DNA of 26,964 bases from Bacteroidales bacterium (GCA_004558865.1 SFCY01000012.1:1-26964), one strand, 5' to 3'. Counted from the first letter of the stretch, positions 1-7,720 are shown. Notes: generated by a model from the sequence alone, not told the origin. Made by a program: numbers and translations.

Positions 1-72
1 GAGACACAAGATAAGCATAACGCTTCTTCTTTTTCCACGATGTCCGATTTGCAAACTCTGTCGAGTCCGCAT
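1..72 (-). CDS. Possible 5' end of a leftward gene, cut by the window edge
   Basis: On the minus strand an open frame begins with ATG at 72 and runs off the left edge after 24 codons. The visible peptide has a run of basic residues (around GKRRS) followed by MLILCL, which resembles the start of a signal peptide or membrane anchor. A second in-frame ATG lies at 18. A promoter-like sequence (81-112, minus) sits just upstream and would place the transcript start close to 75, which fits the start at 18 better than the one at 72. Too little is visible to name a product; this is an inference from frame, promoter and composition. Confidence 0.3.
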   Translation of the reverse strand, partial: MRTRQSLQIGHRGKRRSVMLILCL

Positions 73-80
73 CTCACATG

Positions 81-112
81 CAAAACTAAGCAATAATTTT
101 CAATTCAGCAAC
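81..112 (-). promoter_or_regulatory. Bacteroidetes-type promoter, leftward
   Basis: Read on the minus strand, TAGTTTTG (81-88) matches the -7 consensus TAnnTTTG, and GTTG (109-112) lies 20 bases upstream, the expected place for the -33 element. It would drive a gene leaving the window on the left. Confidence 0.45.
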
Positions 113-292
113 ATTTTGGCAAAAAAAATGTGAAAAAGACCCACCCCCCCAACCCCAAAGTCCCCTCCCTTTTAGGGACTGTGGCGGTTGTTCTATTGTT
201 GTGTGACAGTTGTCATACAATCGTGGGGCGGTCGACACAGAAGTTGGGCAAGCAGAAACGGGCTGTTTTCTGAGAAATTCTTGGGCATTTGC
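113..292. other. Intergenic region with a C-rich repeat, divergent promoters on both sides
   Basis: The space between the two divergent promoters holds a pyrimidine-rich stretch at about 140-175 (GACCCACCCCCCCAACCCC, then an AGTCCC/GGGACT hairpin). This matches the dispersed C-rich repeat seen near 2236-2315, 9490-9540 and 26520-26586. No coding sequence is seen here. Confidence 0.5.
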
Positions 293-323
293 TTGCTTAT
301 CTCAAAAGGTTGATGTAAATTTG
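293..323 (+). promoter_or_regulatory. Promoter of the DAACS symporter gene
   Basis: TTG (293-295), a 20-base spacer and TAAATTTG (316-323) match the Bacteroidetes -33/-7 pattern. The predicted transcript start near 330 leaves a leader of about 23 bases before the ATG at 353. Confidence 0.6.
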
Positions 324-352
324 CAGACATCTATCTTACAACTTACAGAGAA

Positions 353-1522
353 ATGAAGAAAATCAGAATAGGTCTATTACCGCGCATCCTCATCGCCATC
401 GTATTGGGCGTGGTTCTCGGCAACGTGCTCACGGCTCCGTGGGTGCGCGTCTTCGTGACGTTCAACTCCATCTTCGGCAACTTCTTGGGCTTCCTGATTC
501 CGCTGCTCATCGTGGGGCTGGTCACCCCGGCCATTGGCGACATCGGGCGCAACGCGGGGCGGCTGCTCCTGGCGACGGTGGTGATTGCCTACGTGGACAC
601 CGTCTTCGCGGGGCTGTTGGCCTACGGCGCGGGGTCGTGGCTCTTCCCGTCGATGGTGTCGTCGTCGTTGGGCGTGGCGCCGCCCTCGGGCGACGACCTG
701 CAGCCATTCTTCACCATCAGCATCCCGCCCATGTTCGATGTGATGACGGCCTTGGTGTTCGCCTTCACGTGCGGACTGGCCATCGCCTACGGCAGTCTGG
801 CGACGCTGAAGTCGGTGTTCGCCGACTTCCAGAAGGTGATCGTCAAGACCATCAACGTGGCCATCATCCCGCTGCTTCCCTTGTACATCTTCGGCATCTT
901 CCTCAACATGACCTTCACGGGCAAGGCCTACCGCATCATCGTGGTGTTTGCCCAGATCATCGTGGTGATATTCGTGCTCCACATCCTCATCCTTCTCTAC
1001 CAGTACCTCATCGCGGGGGCCGTGGCGAGGCGCAATCCCATCCACTCGCTGCTCAACATGCTGCCCGCCTACCTCACGGCGTTGGGCACGAGCTCGTCGG
1101 CCGCCACGATACCCGTGACCCTCCGCAACACGCTGCGCAACAAAGTGAGCGAGAAGATAGCGGGCTTTGTTGTTCCGCTCTGCGCCACCATCCACATGTC
1201 GGGCTCCTGCATGAAGATCACGGCGTGCGCCCTGACCATCTGTCTGCTCAATGGCATGCCCCACGCCCCGGCCTTGTTCCTCAACTTCATCCTCATGCTG
1301 GCCATCATGGCGGTGGCGGGTCCGGGCGTTCCCGGTGGGTGCATCATGGCCGCCCTGGCTCCGCTGCAGATGATCTTGGGATTCGGCAAGGAGGAACAGG
1401 CGCTGATGATAGCCCTCTACATAGCCATGGACTGCTTCGGCACGGCCTGCAACGTCACCGGCGACGGGGCCATAGCCATGATCATCGACCGCATCTTCAA
1501 AAAGGAAGAGGCGCAGGGCTAA
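353..1522 (+). CDS. Dicarboxylate/amino acid:cation (DAACS) symporter
   Basis: A 389-residue, highly hydrophobic inner-membrane protein of the sodium:dicarboxylate symporter family (GltPh/SstT fold), which takes up small carboxylates or amino acids using a cation gradient. Visible landmarks: the serine-rich hairpin TSSSAAT (residues 246-252), the second hairpin VPGG (326-329) and the last helix with T364, N367 and D371 in TACNVTGD. Two key sites differ from acidic amino acid carriers: the usual NMDGT cation motif reads HMSGS (281-285), and the arginine that binds an acidic side chain (R397 in GltPh) is glycine (G363). A neutral or unusual substrate is therefore likely, so I give no symbol. 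It stands alone behind its own promoter. A weak hairpin (1544-1567, GGGT/ACCC then CTTTT) may end the transcript. The family is certain; the substrate is not. Confidence 0.9.
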   Translation: MKKIRIGLLPRILIAIVLGVVLGNVLTAPWVRVFVTFNSIFGNFLGFLIPLLIVGLVTPAIGDIGRNAGRLLLATVVIAYVDTVFAGLLAYGAGSWLFPSMVSSSLGVAPPSGDDLQPFFTISIPPMFDVMTALVFAFTCGLAIAYGSLATLKSVFADFQKVIVKTINVAIIPLLPLYIFGIFLNMTFTGKAYRIIVVFAQIIVVIFVLHILILLYQYLIAGAVARRNPIHSLLNMLPAYLTALGTSSSAATIPVTLRNTLRNKVSEKIAGFVVPLCATIHMSGSCMKITACALTICLLNGMPHAPALFLNFILMLAIMAVAGPGVPGGCIMAALAPLQMILGFGKEEQALMIALYIAMDCFGTACNVTGDGAIAMIIDRIFKKEEAQG

Positions 1523-1719
1523 GACCAGAAGACTCAAAATACTTGGGTGTTCAGTTTGCTGTACCCACTTTTGAATAAGTTCTTGAATACAAAATGCGTG
1601 GCCATCAATCCCCCAATTTACCTTCTCTTATATAATAACTTAGAAAAGCGGAAAATATCCGCTGTGCGGAACTTTACGGTTGAATTTAGGATTCTATTAT
1701 AACAAAAACCAGTAAAACC

Positions 1720-1845
1720 CTTGCTGCGATGCAAGGGCTACGCCCCTTGTTTCTTCTCCGTAGCCGGCTTGCTCCGAAGCAAGCTTCGGCAAGCCGGCTA
1801 CGGAGAAGAAACAGCCTTCGTGCCTCAGGCTTGCATCACAGCAAG
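1720..1845. repeat. Nested palindrome A (24-bp perfect arms)
   Basis: Perfect 24-bp inverted arms at 1749-1772 and 1789-1812 flank a 16-base centre (1773-1788) that itself folds as CGAAGC/GCTTCG. Outside them, a second arm pair (1720-1735 and 1830-1845, 16 bp, one mismatch) extends the symmetry to about 126 bp. No transposase is nearby. Confidence 0.85.
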
Positions 1846-1852
1846 AAAACCA

Positions 1853-2002
1853 TGAAAACAGGCTGGCGCGGCCCTAACAAAACCTCACCAACTCACAAAA
1901 CTTACAAACTCACCAACTCACGAAACTTACTTCAGGATTGTGTCCGCTGAGGGCAGCGGACCTCTCGGACAGTGGATCTCACGCCGCGATAGCCTGTTTT
2001 CA
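1853..2002. repeat. Inverted repeat B enclosing direct repeats
   Basis: Twenty-base arms at 1853-1872 and 1983-2002 pair with two mismatches. Between them lie two direct copies of a 22-bp sequence (1884-1905 and 1909-1930, one mismatch, CTCACCAACTCAC...) and one copy of the GTCCGCTG hairpin repeat (from 1942). Confidence 0.75.
1942..1980 (+). repeat. GTCCGCTG hairpin repeat, copy 1
   Basis: GTCCGCTG and CAGCGGAC are perfect 8-bp arms around the loop AGGG, followed by CTCTCGGACAGTGGATCTC. Two closely related copies lie at 7895 and 7953. Confidence 0.75.
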
Positions 2003-2010
2003 AGGTTTTC

Positions 2011-2143
2011 CTTTGTGTCAGCGTCATCCTCCGACAGAGGAGGATTTGCCGTTTGCGGGGTGAAGGCGGTTAGAGGCGAAGCCTCTCACAAGCCTTCACC
2101 CCGCAAACGGCAAAGAGCTTTGGGCATTGACGCTGATACAAAG
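2011..2143. repeat. Nested palindrome C (23-bp perfect arms)
   Basis: Perfect 23-bp inverted arms at 2045-2067 and 2092-2114 enclose a small hairpin (AGAGGC 2072-2077, GCCTCT 2081-2086). An outer arm pair at 2011-2025 and 2129-2143 (15 bp, one mismatch) extends the symmetry to 133 bp. The architecture matches palindrome A, but the arm sequences differ. Confidence 0.85.
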
Positions 2144-2235
2144 GGTTTTCTTGGTTTTGGTTTTAAAAACTAAAATGCACTGGATTTGTCGGGTGCGACG
2201 ATATTTTCTGGTACACCATATTGAACATCCTATCA

Positions 2236-2315
2236 AAAGACCCACCACCCCCAAAACAACCCAAAAGACCCATCCCCCAACCCCTCTCTAAGAGGAAGGG
2301 GAGACCCAATCGCCC
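2236..2315 (+). repeat. C-rich dispersed repeat
   Basis: Contains AAAGACCCACC-type and CCCCAACCCCTCTCTAAG segments followed by GGAAGGGGAGACCCAATCGC. Related sequences occur at about 140-175, 9490-9540 and 26520-26586. Confidence 0.6.
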
Positions 2316-2369
2316 CCAAGGCATGGCCACAAAGACGCGCGGTCGCTTGCTGGGGCCCTGTAGGTAGGG

Positions 2370-2458
2370 TTAGGGCCGGCACAAGGCACGGCCCCTGCAG
2401 GCGGGTGTGGCCTTTGCGGCCTTTGCGCCTTTGCGCCTTTGCGAGACAAAACATAGGG
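2370..2458 (-). repeat. Dispersed repeat (GGCCGTGCC / CGCAAAGG), copy in inverted orientation to 26645-26727
   Basis: From TTAGGGCCGGCAC through four CCTTTGCG units to GCGAGACAAAACATA, this aligns almost base for base with the reverse complement of 26645-26727. The distant copy has one fewer CCTTTGCG unit. Confidence 0.8.
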
Positions 2459-2588
2459 GCGCGGACAATCTTCTAACTTCAAACTCTTTTCGGCTCGCAT
2501 CTTCCAAATTCCAACTCCCAAAGGCTCAATTTGCTTAATTTATTCACTGTTTCATGGATATTTTTTCCCACGTTTGCCCCTTTTTCCC

Positions 2589-2596
2589 TATTTTTG
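2589..2596 (+). promoter_or_regulatory. -7 element for the efflux operon
   Basis: TATTTTTG matches TAnnTTTG. No good TTTG is found at the proper upstream distance, so the -33 half is weak. The implied transcript start near 2603 lies before the ATG at 2623 but after an alternative ATG at 2554, supporting the later start. Confidence 0.4.
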
Positions 2597-2622
2597 CACA
2601 CGAAACATTCACAACAAGCATC

Positions 2623-3993
2623 ATGAAACAGTTGAACAAGACAAGACATCACTCCAAGTCCATCTTCCGCATGGCACTCTGCGGACTCATCCTCTTCTCC
2701 GCCCAGACCGCTCCGGCCCGGCAGTGGACGCTGCAACAGTGCATCGACTATGCGCTGCAGAACAACATCACGCTGCTCAAGTCGCGCGTGAGCCACCAGA
2801 GCGCCATCGAGGACTGGAAGCAGAGCAAGGCCGCCCTGCTGCCCTCGCTCTCAGCATCCACGTCGCAAAACGTGTCGTACAACCCTTGGCCCGAGACGGG
2901 AAGCTACATGGTGGCCGGCTCGAAGGTGCAGACCAGCGTGGACAAGGTGTACTACAACGGCAGCTACAGCGTCACGGGTAACTGGACGGTGTGGGACGGC
3001 AACCAGCTGCGCAACACCGTCAAGCTCAACGACCTCACCGCGCAGCAGGCCAGCCTCGACTCCGCCGTCACCGCCAACAGCATCCAGGAGCAGATAGCAC
3101 AGCTCTATGTGCAGATTCTCTACTCCAAGGAGGCCATAGAGGTGAACTGGCAGACGCTTGAGGTGTCGAAGAAGAACGAGGAGCGCGGCAAGGAGTTCCT
3201 CAAGGTGGGGAGCATGAGCAAGGCCGACGTGGCACAGCTCACGGCCCAGCGCGCCCAGGACGAATACAACGTGGTGCAGGCCGAGAGCAACCTGCGCGAA
3301 TACAAGCGGCAGCTGAAGCAGCTGCTCCAGATCATCGACGACGAGGAGTTCGACGTGGTGGCTCCCGAGACCACCGACGCCATGGCGCTGGCCGACATCC
3401 CATCGGTGGCCAACGTCTACAACGCCGCCCTCTCCAGCCGCCCCGAAATCAAGAACGCCATGCTCGGCCTACAGTCGAGCGACCTGCAGCTGAAGATCGC
3501 CAAGGCCGGAAAGCTTCCCTCGCTGACCATGAGCGCGGGGGTGAGCACCAACACCACGTCGATGAGCGACAACGCCTGGGGCACGCAGCTGAAGAACAAC
3601 TTCGCCTTGGGGGGCGGACTCACGCTGAGCATCCCCCTCTTCGACCAGCGGCGCACGAAGACCGCGGTGAACAAGGCCCTGCTGCAGAGGCAGACCTATC
3701 AGCTCGACCTGCTCGACAAGCAGACCACGCTCCATTCCACCATAGAGAACTATTGGCTGCAGGCCACCAACAACCAGGCGCAGTTCAAGAGCGCGCGCGT
3801 GTCGACGGAGAGCGCGCAGGCCAGCTACGAGCTGCTGAGCGAGCAGTTTCGCCAGAACCTGAAGAACGTGATAGAGCTGATGAACGGCAAGACAACCCTG
3901 CTGCAGGCCCAGCAGAACGAGCTGCAGGCCAAGTACCTGGCCATCCTCAACATCGACATGCTCAAGTTCTATCAGGACGGGACGCTGAAATGA
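2623..3993 (+). CDS. TolC-family outer membrane efflux protein
   Basis: A 456-residue outer-membrane channel of the TolC/OEP family, which forms the exit duct of a tripartite efflux pump. The N-terminus has a basic region, a hydrophobic core (residues 17-32) and a likely signal-peptidase site after APA (about residue 32). The mature protein opens with WTLQQCIDYALQNN, the usual start of Bacteroidetes TolC homologs, and has two long helical repeats rich in Ala, Gln and Leu, as expected. I chose ATG 2623 over ATG 2554 because the signal peptide starts there and a promoter element lies between them. The next genes encode the adaptor, ATPase and permease in the same direction, with a 142-bp gap before the adaptor, so this is probably the first gene of the operon. 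The cargo cannot be deduced. Confidence 0.93.
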   Translation: MKQLNKTRHHSKSIFRMALCGLILFSAQTAPARQWTLQQCIDYALQNNITLLKSRVSHQSAIEDWKQSKAALLPSLSASTSQNVSYNPWPETGSYMVAGSKVQTSVDKVYYNGSYSVTGNWTVWDGNQLRNTVKLNDLTAQQASLDSAVTANSIQEQIAQLYVQILYSKEAIEVNWQTLEVSKKNEERGKEFLKVGSMSKADVAQLTAQRAQDEYNVVQAESNLREYKRQLKQLLQIIDDEEFDVVAPETTDAMALADIPSVANVYNAALSSRPEIKNAMLGLQSSDLQLKIAKAGKLPSLTMSAGVSTNTTSMSDNAWGTQLKNNFALGGGLTLSIPLFDQRRTKTAVNKALLQRQTYQLDLLDKQTTLHSTIENYWLQATNNQAQFKSARVSTESAQASYELLSEQFRQNLKNVIELMNGKTTLLQAQQNELQAKYLAILNIDMLKFYQDGTLK

Positions 3994-4135
3994 GCCTCTT
4001 GGCCATGCCCGCTGTGTGTGCGGGGGGCTGTAGTTGTTCTGGGCTTGCCTGCAATCCGGCGGCCGCGCGGAGGCTGCCCCCGGAAGGGCGAACGACGAAG
4101 AATGAAATCCAAGGAAATATTAACAGCAATAGATT

Positions 4136-5389
4136 ATGAACCCCAAGAAAATCAGTACAATCTGGATTCTCGTTGGCGGTTGCTTCGCCATTGCCGTCGC
4201 GGCATGGCTCCTCTCCGGCAACAAGAAGGACGAACAGGTGAGCTTCGTCACCGAGGAGGTGGCGCCGGCCAACATTCAGAACAGCATCACGGCCACAGGC
4301 TCAGTGGAGCCCGTCGACACGGTGGCGGTGGGCACGCAGGTGTCGGGCATCATCGACAAAATCTATGTGGACTTCAACAGCACCGTGAAGAAAGGCCAGG
4401 TGCTGGCCGTGCTCGACACGAAGAACCTCACCAGCACGCTCAACTCGGCCAAGGCCAACCTGCAGAGCGCGCAGGCCAACCTGCAGAGCGCGCAGGCCAA
4501 CCTGCAGAGCGCCAATGCGGCCCTGGGCTACCAGCGCGCCAACTACAACCGCTACAAGGCCCTCTACCAGAAGGGACTCATCAGCGCCAACGACTTTGAG
4601 AGCGCGCGTCTGAGCTACCGGCAGGCCGAGGAGCAGGTGGCGATGATGAAGGAGAGCGTGGTGGCCGCGCAGGAGAGCGTGAGGACGGCCCAGACCAACT
4701 TGGGCTACGCCACCATCGTGTCGCCCATCGACGGCACCATCATCAACAAGTATGTGGCCGAGGGACAGACCGTGGCCGCCAGCTTCAGCACGCCTGAGCT
4801 CTTCGGCGTGGCCCGCGACCTGAAGAAGATGCAGGTGCTGGCCGACGTGGACGAGGCCGACATCGGCGACGTGAGGCCCGGCGAGAGCGCCACCTTCACC
4901 GTCGACGCCTATCCCGACGACACGTTCCAGGGCACCGTGCAGCAGGTGCGGCTTGGCGGCAGCACGAGCAACAACGTGGTGACCTACAAGGTGGTCATCT
5001 CCACCTCCAACGCCGACCTGAAGCTCAAGCCCGGCATGACCGCCAACGTCACCATCTACACGCAGCAGAAGTCGGGCGTGCTGAGCGTGCCCACCAAGGC
5101 CCTGCGCTTCACTCCCGCCAAGGAGACCGTGGGCAAGATGAAGATCAAGGACATCAGCAACGCCAAGAACAAGGTGTGGACCATCGAGGGCAACAACATC
5201 GTGGCCCACCAGGTGAACATCGGCATGAGCGACGGCACCCACACGCAGATTGTGAGCGGCGTCAAGCAGGGGCAGAAGGTCATCACCGGCGTGGACGTGA
5301 AGACCGACGACGCCGCGGCCGACGGCTCCAACTCGTCGGAGAGCAGCCCCTTCGCACCGGGCCCGCGCAAGAACAACAAAAAGAAATGA
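4136..5389 (+). CDS. MacA-like periplasmic adaptor (HlyD family)
   Basis: A 417-residue membrane-fusion protein that would link the inner-membrane ABC transporter to the TolC-like channel. Residues 8-27 form the single N-terminal membrane anchor. The two halves of the lipoyl-like domain (VSGIIDKIYVDFNSTVKKGQ near 65-85, and YATIVSPIDGTII near 195) flank an alpha-helical hairpin (about 95-190), followed by a beta-barrel and a membrane-proximal domain. The tail is polar and ends in a basic Asn/Lys run. The coiled coil carries three consecutive ANLQSAQ-type heptads encoded by 21-bp direct repeats (4454-4516). The ATPase gene starts 6 bp after the stop. In the MacAB family the cargo ranges from macrolides to peptides and lipids; nothing here decides which. 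Confidence 0.92.
   Translation: MNPKKISTIWILVGGCFAIAVAAWLLSGNKKDEQVSFVTEEVAPANIQNSITATGSVEPVDTVAVGTQVSGIIDKIYVDFNSTVKKGQVLAVLDTKNLTSTLNSAKANLQSAQANLQSAQANLQSANAALGYQRANYNRYKALYQKGLISANDFESARLSYRQAEEQVAMMKESVVAAQESVRTAQTNLGYATIVSPIDGTIINKYVAEGQTVAASFSTPELFGVARDLKKMQVLADVDEADIGDVRPGESATFTVDAYPDDTFQGTVQQVRLGGSTSNNVVTYKVVISTSNADLKLKPGMTANVTIYTQQKSGVLSVPTKALRFTPAKETVGKMKIKDISNAKNKVWTIEGNNIVAHQVNIGMSDGTHTQIVSGVKQGQKVITGVDVKTDDAAADGSNSSESSPFAPGPRKNNKKK
4454..4516 (+). repeat. In-frame 21-bp tandem repeat within the adaptor gene
   Basis: Two identical 21-bp units (4454-4474, 4475-4495) and a third (4496-4516) that diverges only at its end encode heptads starting at A107. They lengthen the coiled coil by whole heptads and so keep the reading frame. 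Confidence 0.85.
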
Positions 5390-5395
5390 ACGACT

Positions 5396-6175
5396 ATGAA
5401 CGGGAACAACAACCAAGCCGCTGAAGAAGGCAAGAAAGTGGTCATTGAGCTCCGCGACGTGAAGCGCGACTTCCTGGTGGGCGATGAGACCGTACACGCC
5501 CTGCGCGGAGTCTCGTTCAAGATTTACGAGGGCGAGTTTGTCACCATCATGGGCAAGTCGGGCTCGGGCAAGTCGACGCTGCTCAACCAGTTGGGATGCC
5601 TCGACACGCCCACCAGCGGCGAATACTTCCTCGACGGCGTGTCGGTGCGCTCGATGACGAAGAGCCAGCGGGCCGTGCTGCGCAACAGGAAGATAGGATT
5701 TATCTTCCAGAACTACAACCTGCTGCCCAAGACCACCAGCGTGGAGAATGTGGAGCTGCCGCTGATGTACAATCCCGATGTGACGGCCAAGGAGCGTCGC
5801 GAGCGTGCCGTGGAGGCGCTCAAGGCCGTGGGCTTGGGCGACCGCCTCTACCACAAGAGCAACCAGATGTCGGGCGGACAGATGCAGCGCGTGGCCATAG
5901 CCCGCGCCTTGGTCAACAACCCCGCCGTGATACTCGCCGACGAGGCCACGGGCAACCTCGACACGAGAACCTCCTTTGAGATCCTCGTGCTCTTCCAGAA
6001 GCTCCATGCCGAGGGGCGCACCATCATCTTCGTGACCCACAACCCCGACATCGCCCACTACAGCAGCCGCGACATCCAGCTGCGCGACGGCCGCATCATC
6101 AGCGACGAGCGCAACCACAACATCCTCAGTGCCGCCGAGGGACTCGCCGCCCTGCCGGCCAACTCAGACGAATAG
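5396..6175 (+). CDS. MacB-type ABC transporter ATP-binding protein
   Basis: A 259-residue cytoplasmic ATPase of the LolD/MacB group that powers the neighbouring permease. Walker A is GKSGSGKST (residues 53-61), the signature is MSGGQ (158-162), Walker B ends in ADEATGNLD (181-189; most relatives have DEPTGNLD) and the switch histidine is H215 in VTHNPD. The length fits a stand-alone ATPase subunit; in E. coli MacB the ATPase and permease are one chain, whereas here they are separate genes, as is common in Bacteroidetes. The ATG lies 6 bp behind the adaptor stop, indicating co-transcription and probably translational coupling. Confidence 0.94.
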   Translation: MNGNNNQAAEEGKKVVIELRDVKRDFLVGDETVHALRGVSFKIYEGEFVTIMGKSGSGKSTLLNQLGCLDTPTSGEYFLDGVSVRSMTKSQRAVLRNRKIGFIFQNYNLLPKTTSVENVELPLMYNPDVTAKERRERAVEALKAVGLGDRLYHKSNQMSGGQMQRVAIARALVNNPAVILADEATGNLDTRTSFEILVLFQKLHAEGRTIIFVTHNPDIAHYSSRDIQLRDGRIISDERNHNILSAAEGLAALPANSDE

Positions 6176-6223
6176 CGCCTCCCCAAAAAAAGGTGGGAGA
6201 CTTCCAGACTCAAAGTTAGTGAC

Positions 6224-7462
6224 ATGAACTATACAAATCTTTTCAAAATAGCCCTTCGCGCCATCTTCGCCAACAAGATGCGCTCCTTCCTCACCGCATT
6301 GGGCATCATCATCGGTGTGGCCTCTGTCATCACCATGCTGGCCATCGGACAGGGAAGCAAGCGCAGCATACAGGCCAACATCGCCGAAATGGGCTCCAAC
6401 ATGATTATGATCTCCCCCGGCGCCGACATGCGTGGCGGTGTGAGGCAGGACCCCTCGGCCATGGAGACGCTGAAGCTCACCGACTACCAGAGCATCAAGG
6501 ACGAATGCAACTACATCAAGGCCATCTCGCCCACCGTGAACAGCTCCGGCCAGTGGATCAGCGGCAACAACAACACGCAGTCGACCATCTATGGCGTCAA
6601 CCGCGACTATCTCGACATACGCCAGCTCAGTGTCGACGACGGCGAGATGTTCACCGACCAGGACATCAAGTCGAGCGCCAAGGTGTGCATCCTCGGCCGC
6701 ACGGTGGTGGACTATCTCTTCCCCGACGGCACCGACCCCGTGGGCAAGGTGGTGCGCTTCAACTCCATTCCCTTCCGCGTGGTGGGCGTGCTGAAGAAGA
6801 AGGGCTACAACTCCATGGGCATGGACCAGGACGACTTGGTGCTGGCTCCCTACACGACGGTGATGAAGCGCATCCTGGCCCAGACCTATCTGGGCGGAAT
6901 CGTATGCTCGGCAATCACTGAGGGCGTGACAGACAAGGCCACCGACCAAATCACGACCATCCTGCGCCGCAACCACAAGCTCAAGGATGCCACCGACACC
7001 ACGGAGGCCGACGACGATGACTTCAACATCCGCTCGCAGGAGGAGCTCTCGTCGATGATGAACTCCACCACCAACATGCTCACCATCCTCTTGGGCTGCG
7101 TGGCCGGCATCTCGCTCATCGTGGGCGGCATTGGAATCATGAACATCATGTACGTCTCCGTGACGGAGCGCACGCGCGAGATTGGCCTCCGCATGAGTGT
7201 CGGCGCGCGTGGCATCGACATCCTCAACCAGTTCCTTATCGAGGCCGTCATGCTGAGCGTCACGGGCGGACTCATTGGCGTGTGCCTTGGCGTAGGCTCC
7301 AGCTACGCGGTCAAGGCGCTTGCCCATTGGCCCATCTACATTGAGTTCTGGACCATCATCATGAGCTTTGCCGTCTGCACATTCACGGGTGTGTTCTTCG
7401 GCTGGTATCCCGCCAAGAAGGCGGCGCGCCTCGACCCCATCGAGGCCATCCGCTACGAGTGA
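6224..7462 (+). CDS. MacB-type ABC transporter permease (FtsX-like)
   Basis: A 412-residue inner-membrane permease with the MacB layout: a first membrane helix (about 19-41, within FLTALGIIIGVASVITMLA), a large periplasmic domain (about 45-284), and three C-terminal helices (about 285-310, 335-365, 370-395). The motif TERTREIGLRMSVGA near residue 315 is the typical FtsX coupling segment, and the protein ends with ARLDPIEAIRYE, the classic MacB tail. It has no ATPase domain and must work with the product at 5396-6175. The 48-bp gap to that gene contains no obvious terminator. Such pumps use mechanical transmission to push periplasmic cargo through the TolC channel; that is family knowledge rather than something seen here. 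Confidence 0.94.
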   Translation: MNYTNLFKIALRAIFANKMRSFLTALGIIIGVASVITMLAIGQGSKRSIQANIAEMGSNMIMISPGADMRGGVRQDPSAMETLKLTDYQSIKDECNYIKAISPTVNSSGQWISGNNNTQSTIYGVNRDYLDIRQLSVDDGEMFTDQDIKSSAKVCILGRTVVDYLFPDGTDPVGKVVRFNSIPFRVVGVLKKKGYNSMGMDQDDLVLAPYTTVMKRILAQTYLGGIVCSAITEGVTDKATDQITTILRRNHKLKDATDTTEADDDDFNIRSQEELSSMMNSTTNMLTILLGCVAGISLIVGGIGIMNIMYVSVTERTREIGLRMSVGARGIDILNQFLIEAVMLSVTGGLIGVCLGVGSSYAVKALAHWPIYIEFWTIIMSFAVCTFTGVFFGWYPAKKAARLDPIEAIRYE

Positions 7463-7682
7463 CGCATCGCGGGGGCGAGATGGCCTGCAGGGTTGATGGA
7501 TATTGCCTTTCATAGGAATTGGGGAAGAATCTCCCGTAAATGATTTGTGAGTGATTCATGGTGGTTCAATGCCCAAACAAAGCGGAGTTTGATGTCCGTG
7601 AATCATGAAAGGGAAGAAAAGAAAGTTGACGAGAACCAAAGATCTTACGCTAACATAGCGCTGTTTCAACTGTTAATGTTTC

Positions 7683-7720
7683 GGGGCGTGCCTGGCTTGT
7701 TTCGGGCGCGCCCCCTTTTT
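7683..7720 (+). terminator. Rho-independent terminator (efflux operon)
   Basis: GGGGCGTGCC (7683-7692) pairs with GGCGCGCCCC (7705-7714) through one G-U pair and is followed by CTTTTT. It lies about 220 bp after the permease stop, so the operon transcript would carry a long 3' tail. Confidence 0.65.

Larger units (their letters stand above)
1523..2588. other. Gene-free, palindrome-rich intergenic region
   Basis: About 1.1 kb separates the symporter from the efflux operon. It contains a weak terminator-like hairpin (1544-1567), a small GCGGA/TCCGC hairpin (1648-1662), three nested inverted-repeat structures (1720-1845, 1853-2002, 2011-2143), a C-rich repeat (2236-2315) and a repeat also present in inverted form near 26.7 kb (2370-2458). 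The short open frames here run through these palindromes, have unnatural composition and resemble no protein, so I call no gene. Confidence 0.7.

Noticed and set aside
1729..2173. Two short open frames in the palindromic region
   Set aside because: They read through inverted repeats, so their peptides are repeat products with no resemblance to proteins.
2370..2458. Insertion sequence ends
   Set aside because: The two inverted copies are 24 kb apart and enclose housekeeping genes; no transposase or target duplication was seen.
2554..2622. Earlier ATG for the TolC-like gene
   Set aside because: It precedes the -7 element at 2589-2596, and the signal peptide starts at 2623.
4301..6118. 605-codon antisense frame spanning the adaptor-ATPase junction
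   Set aside because: It crosses two well-supported genes, has shadow-frame composition (many Val-Gly-His-Ala runs) and no recognisable domain.
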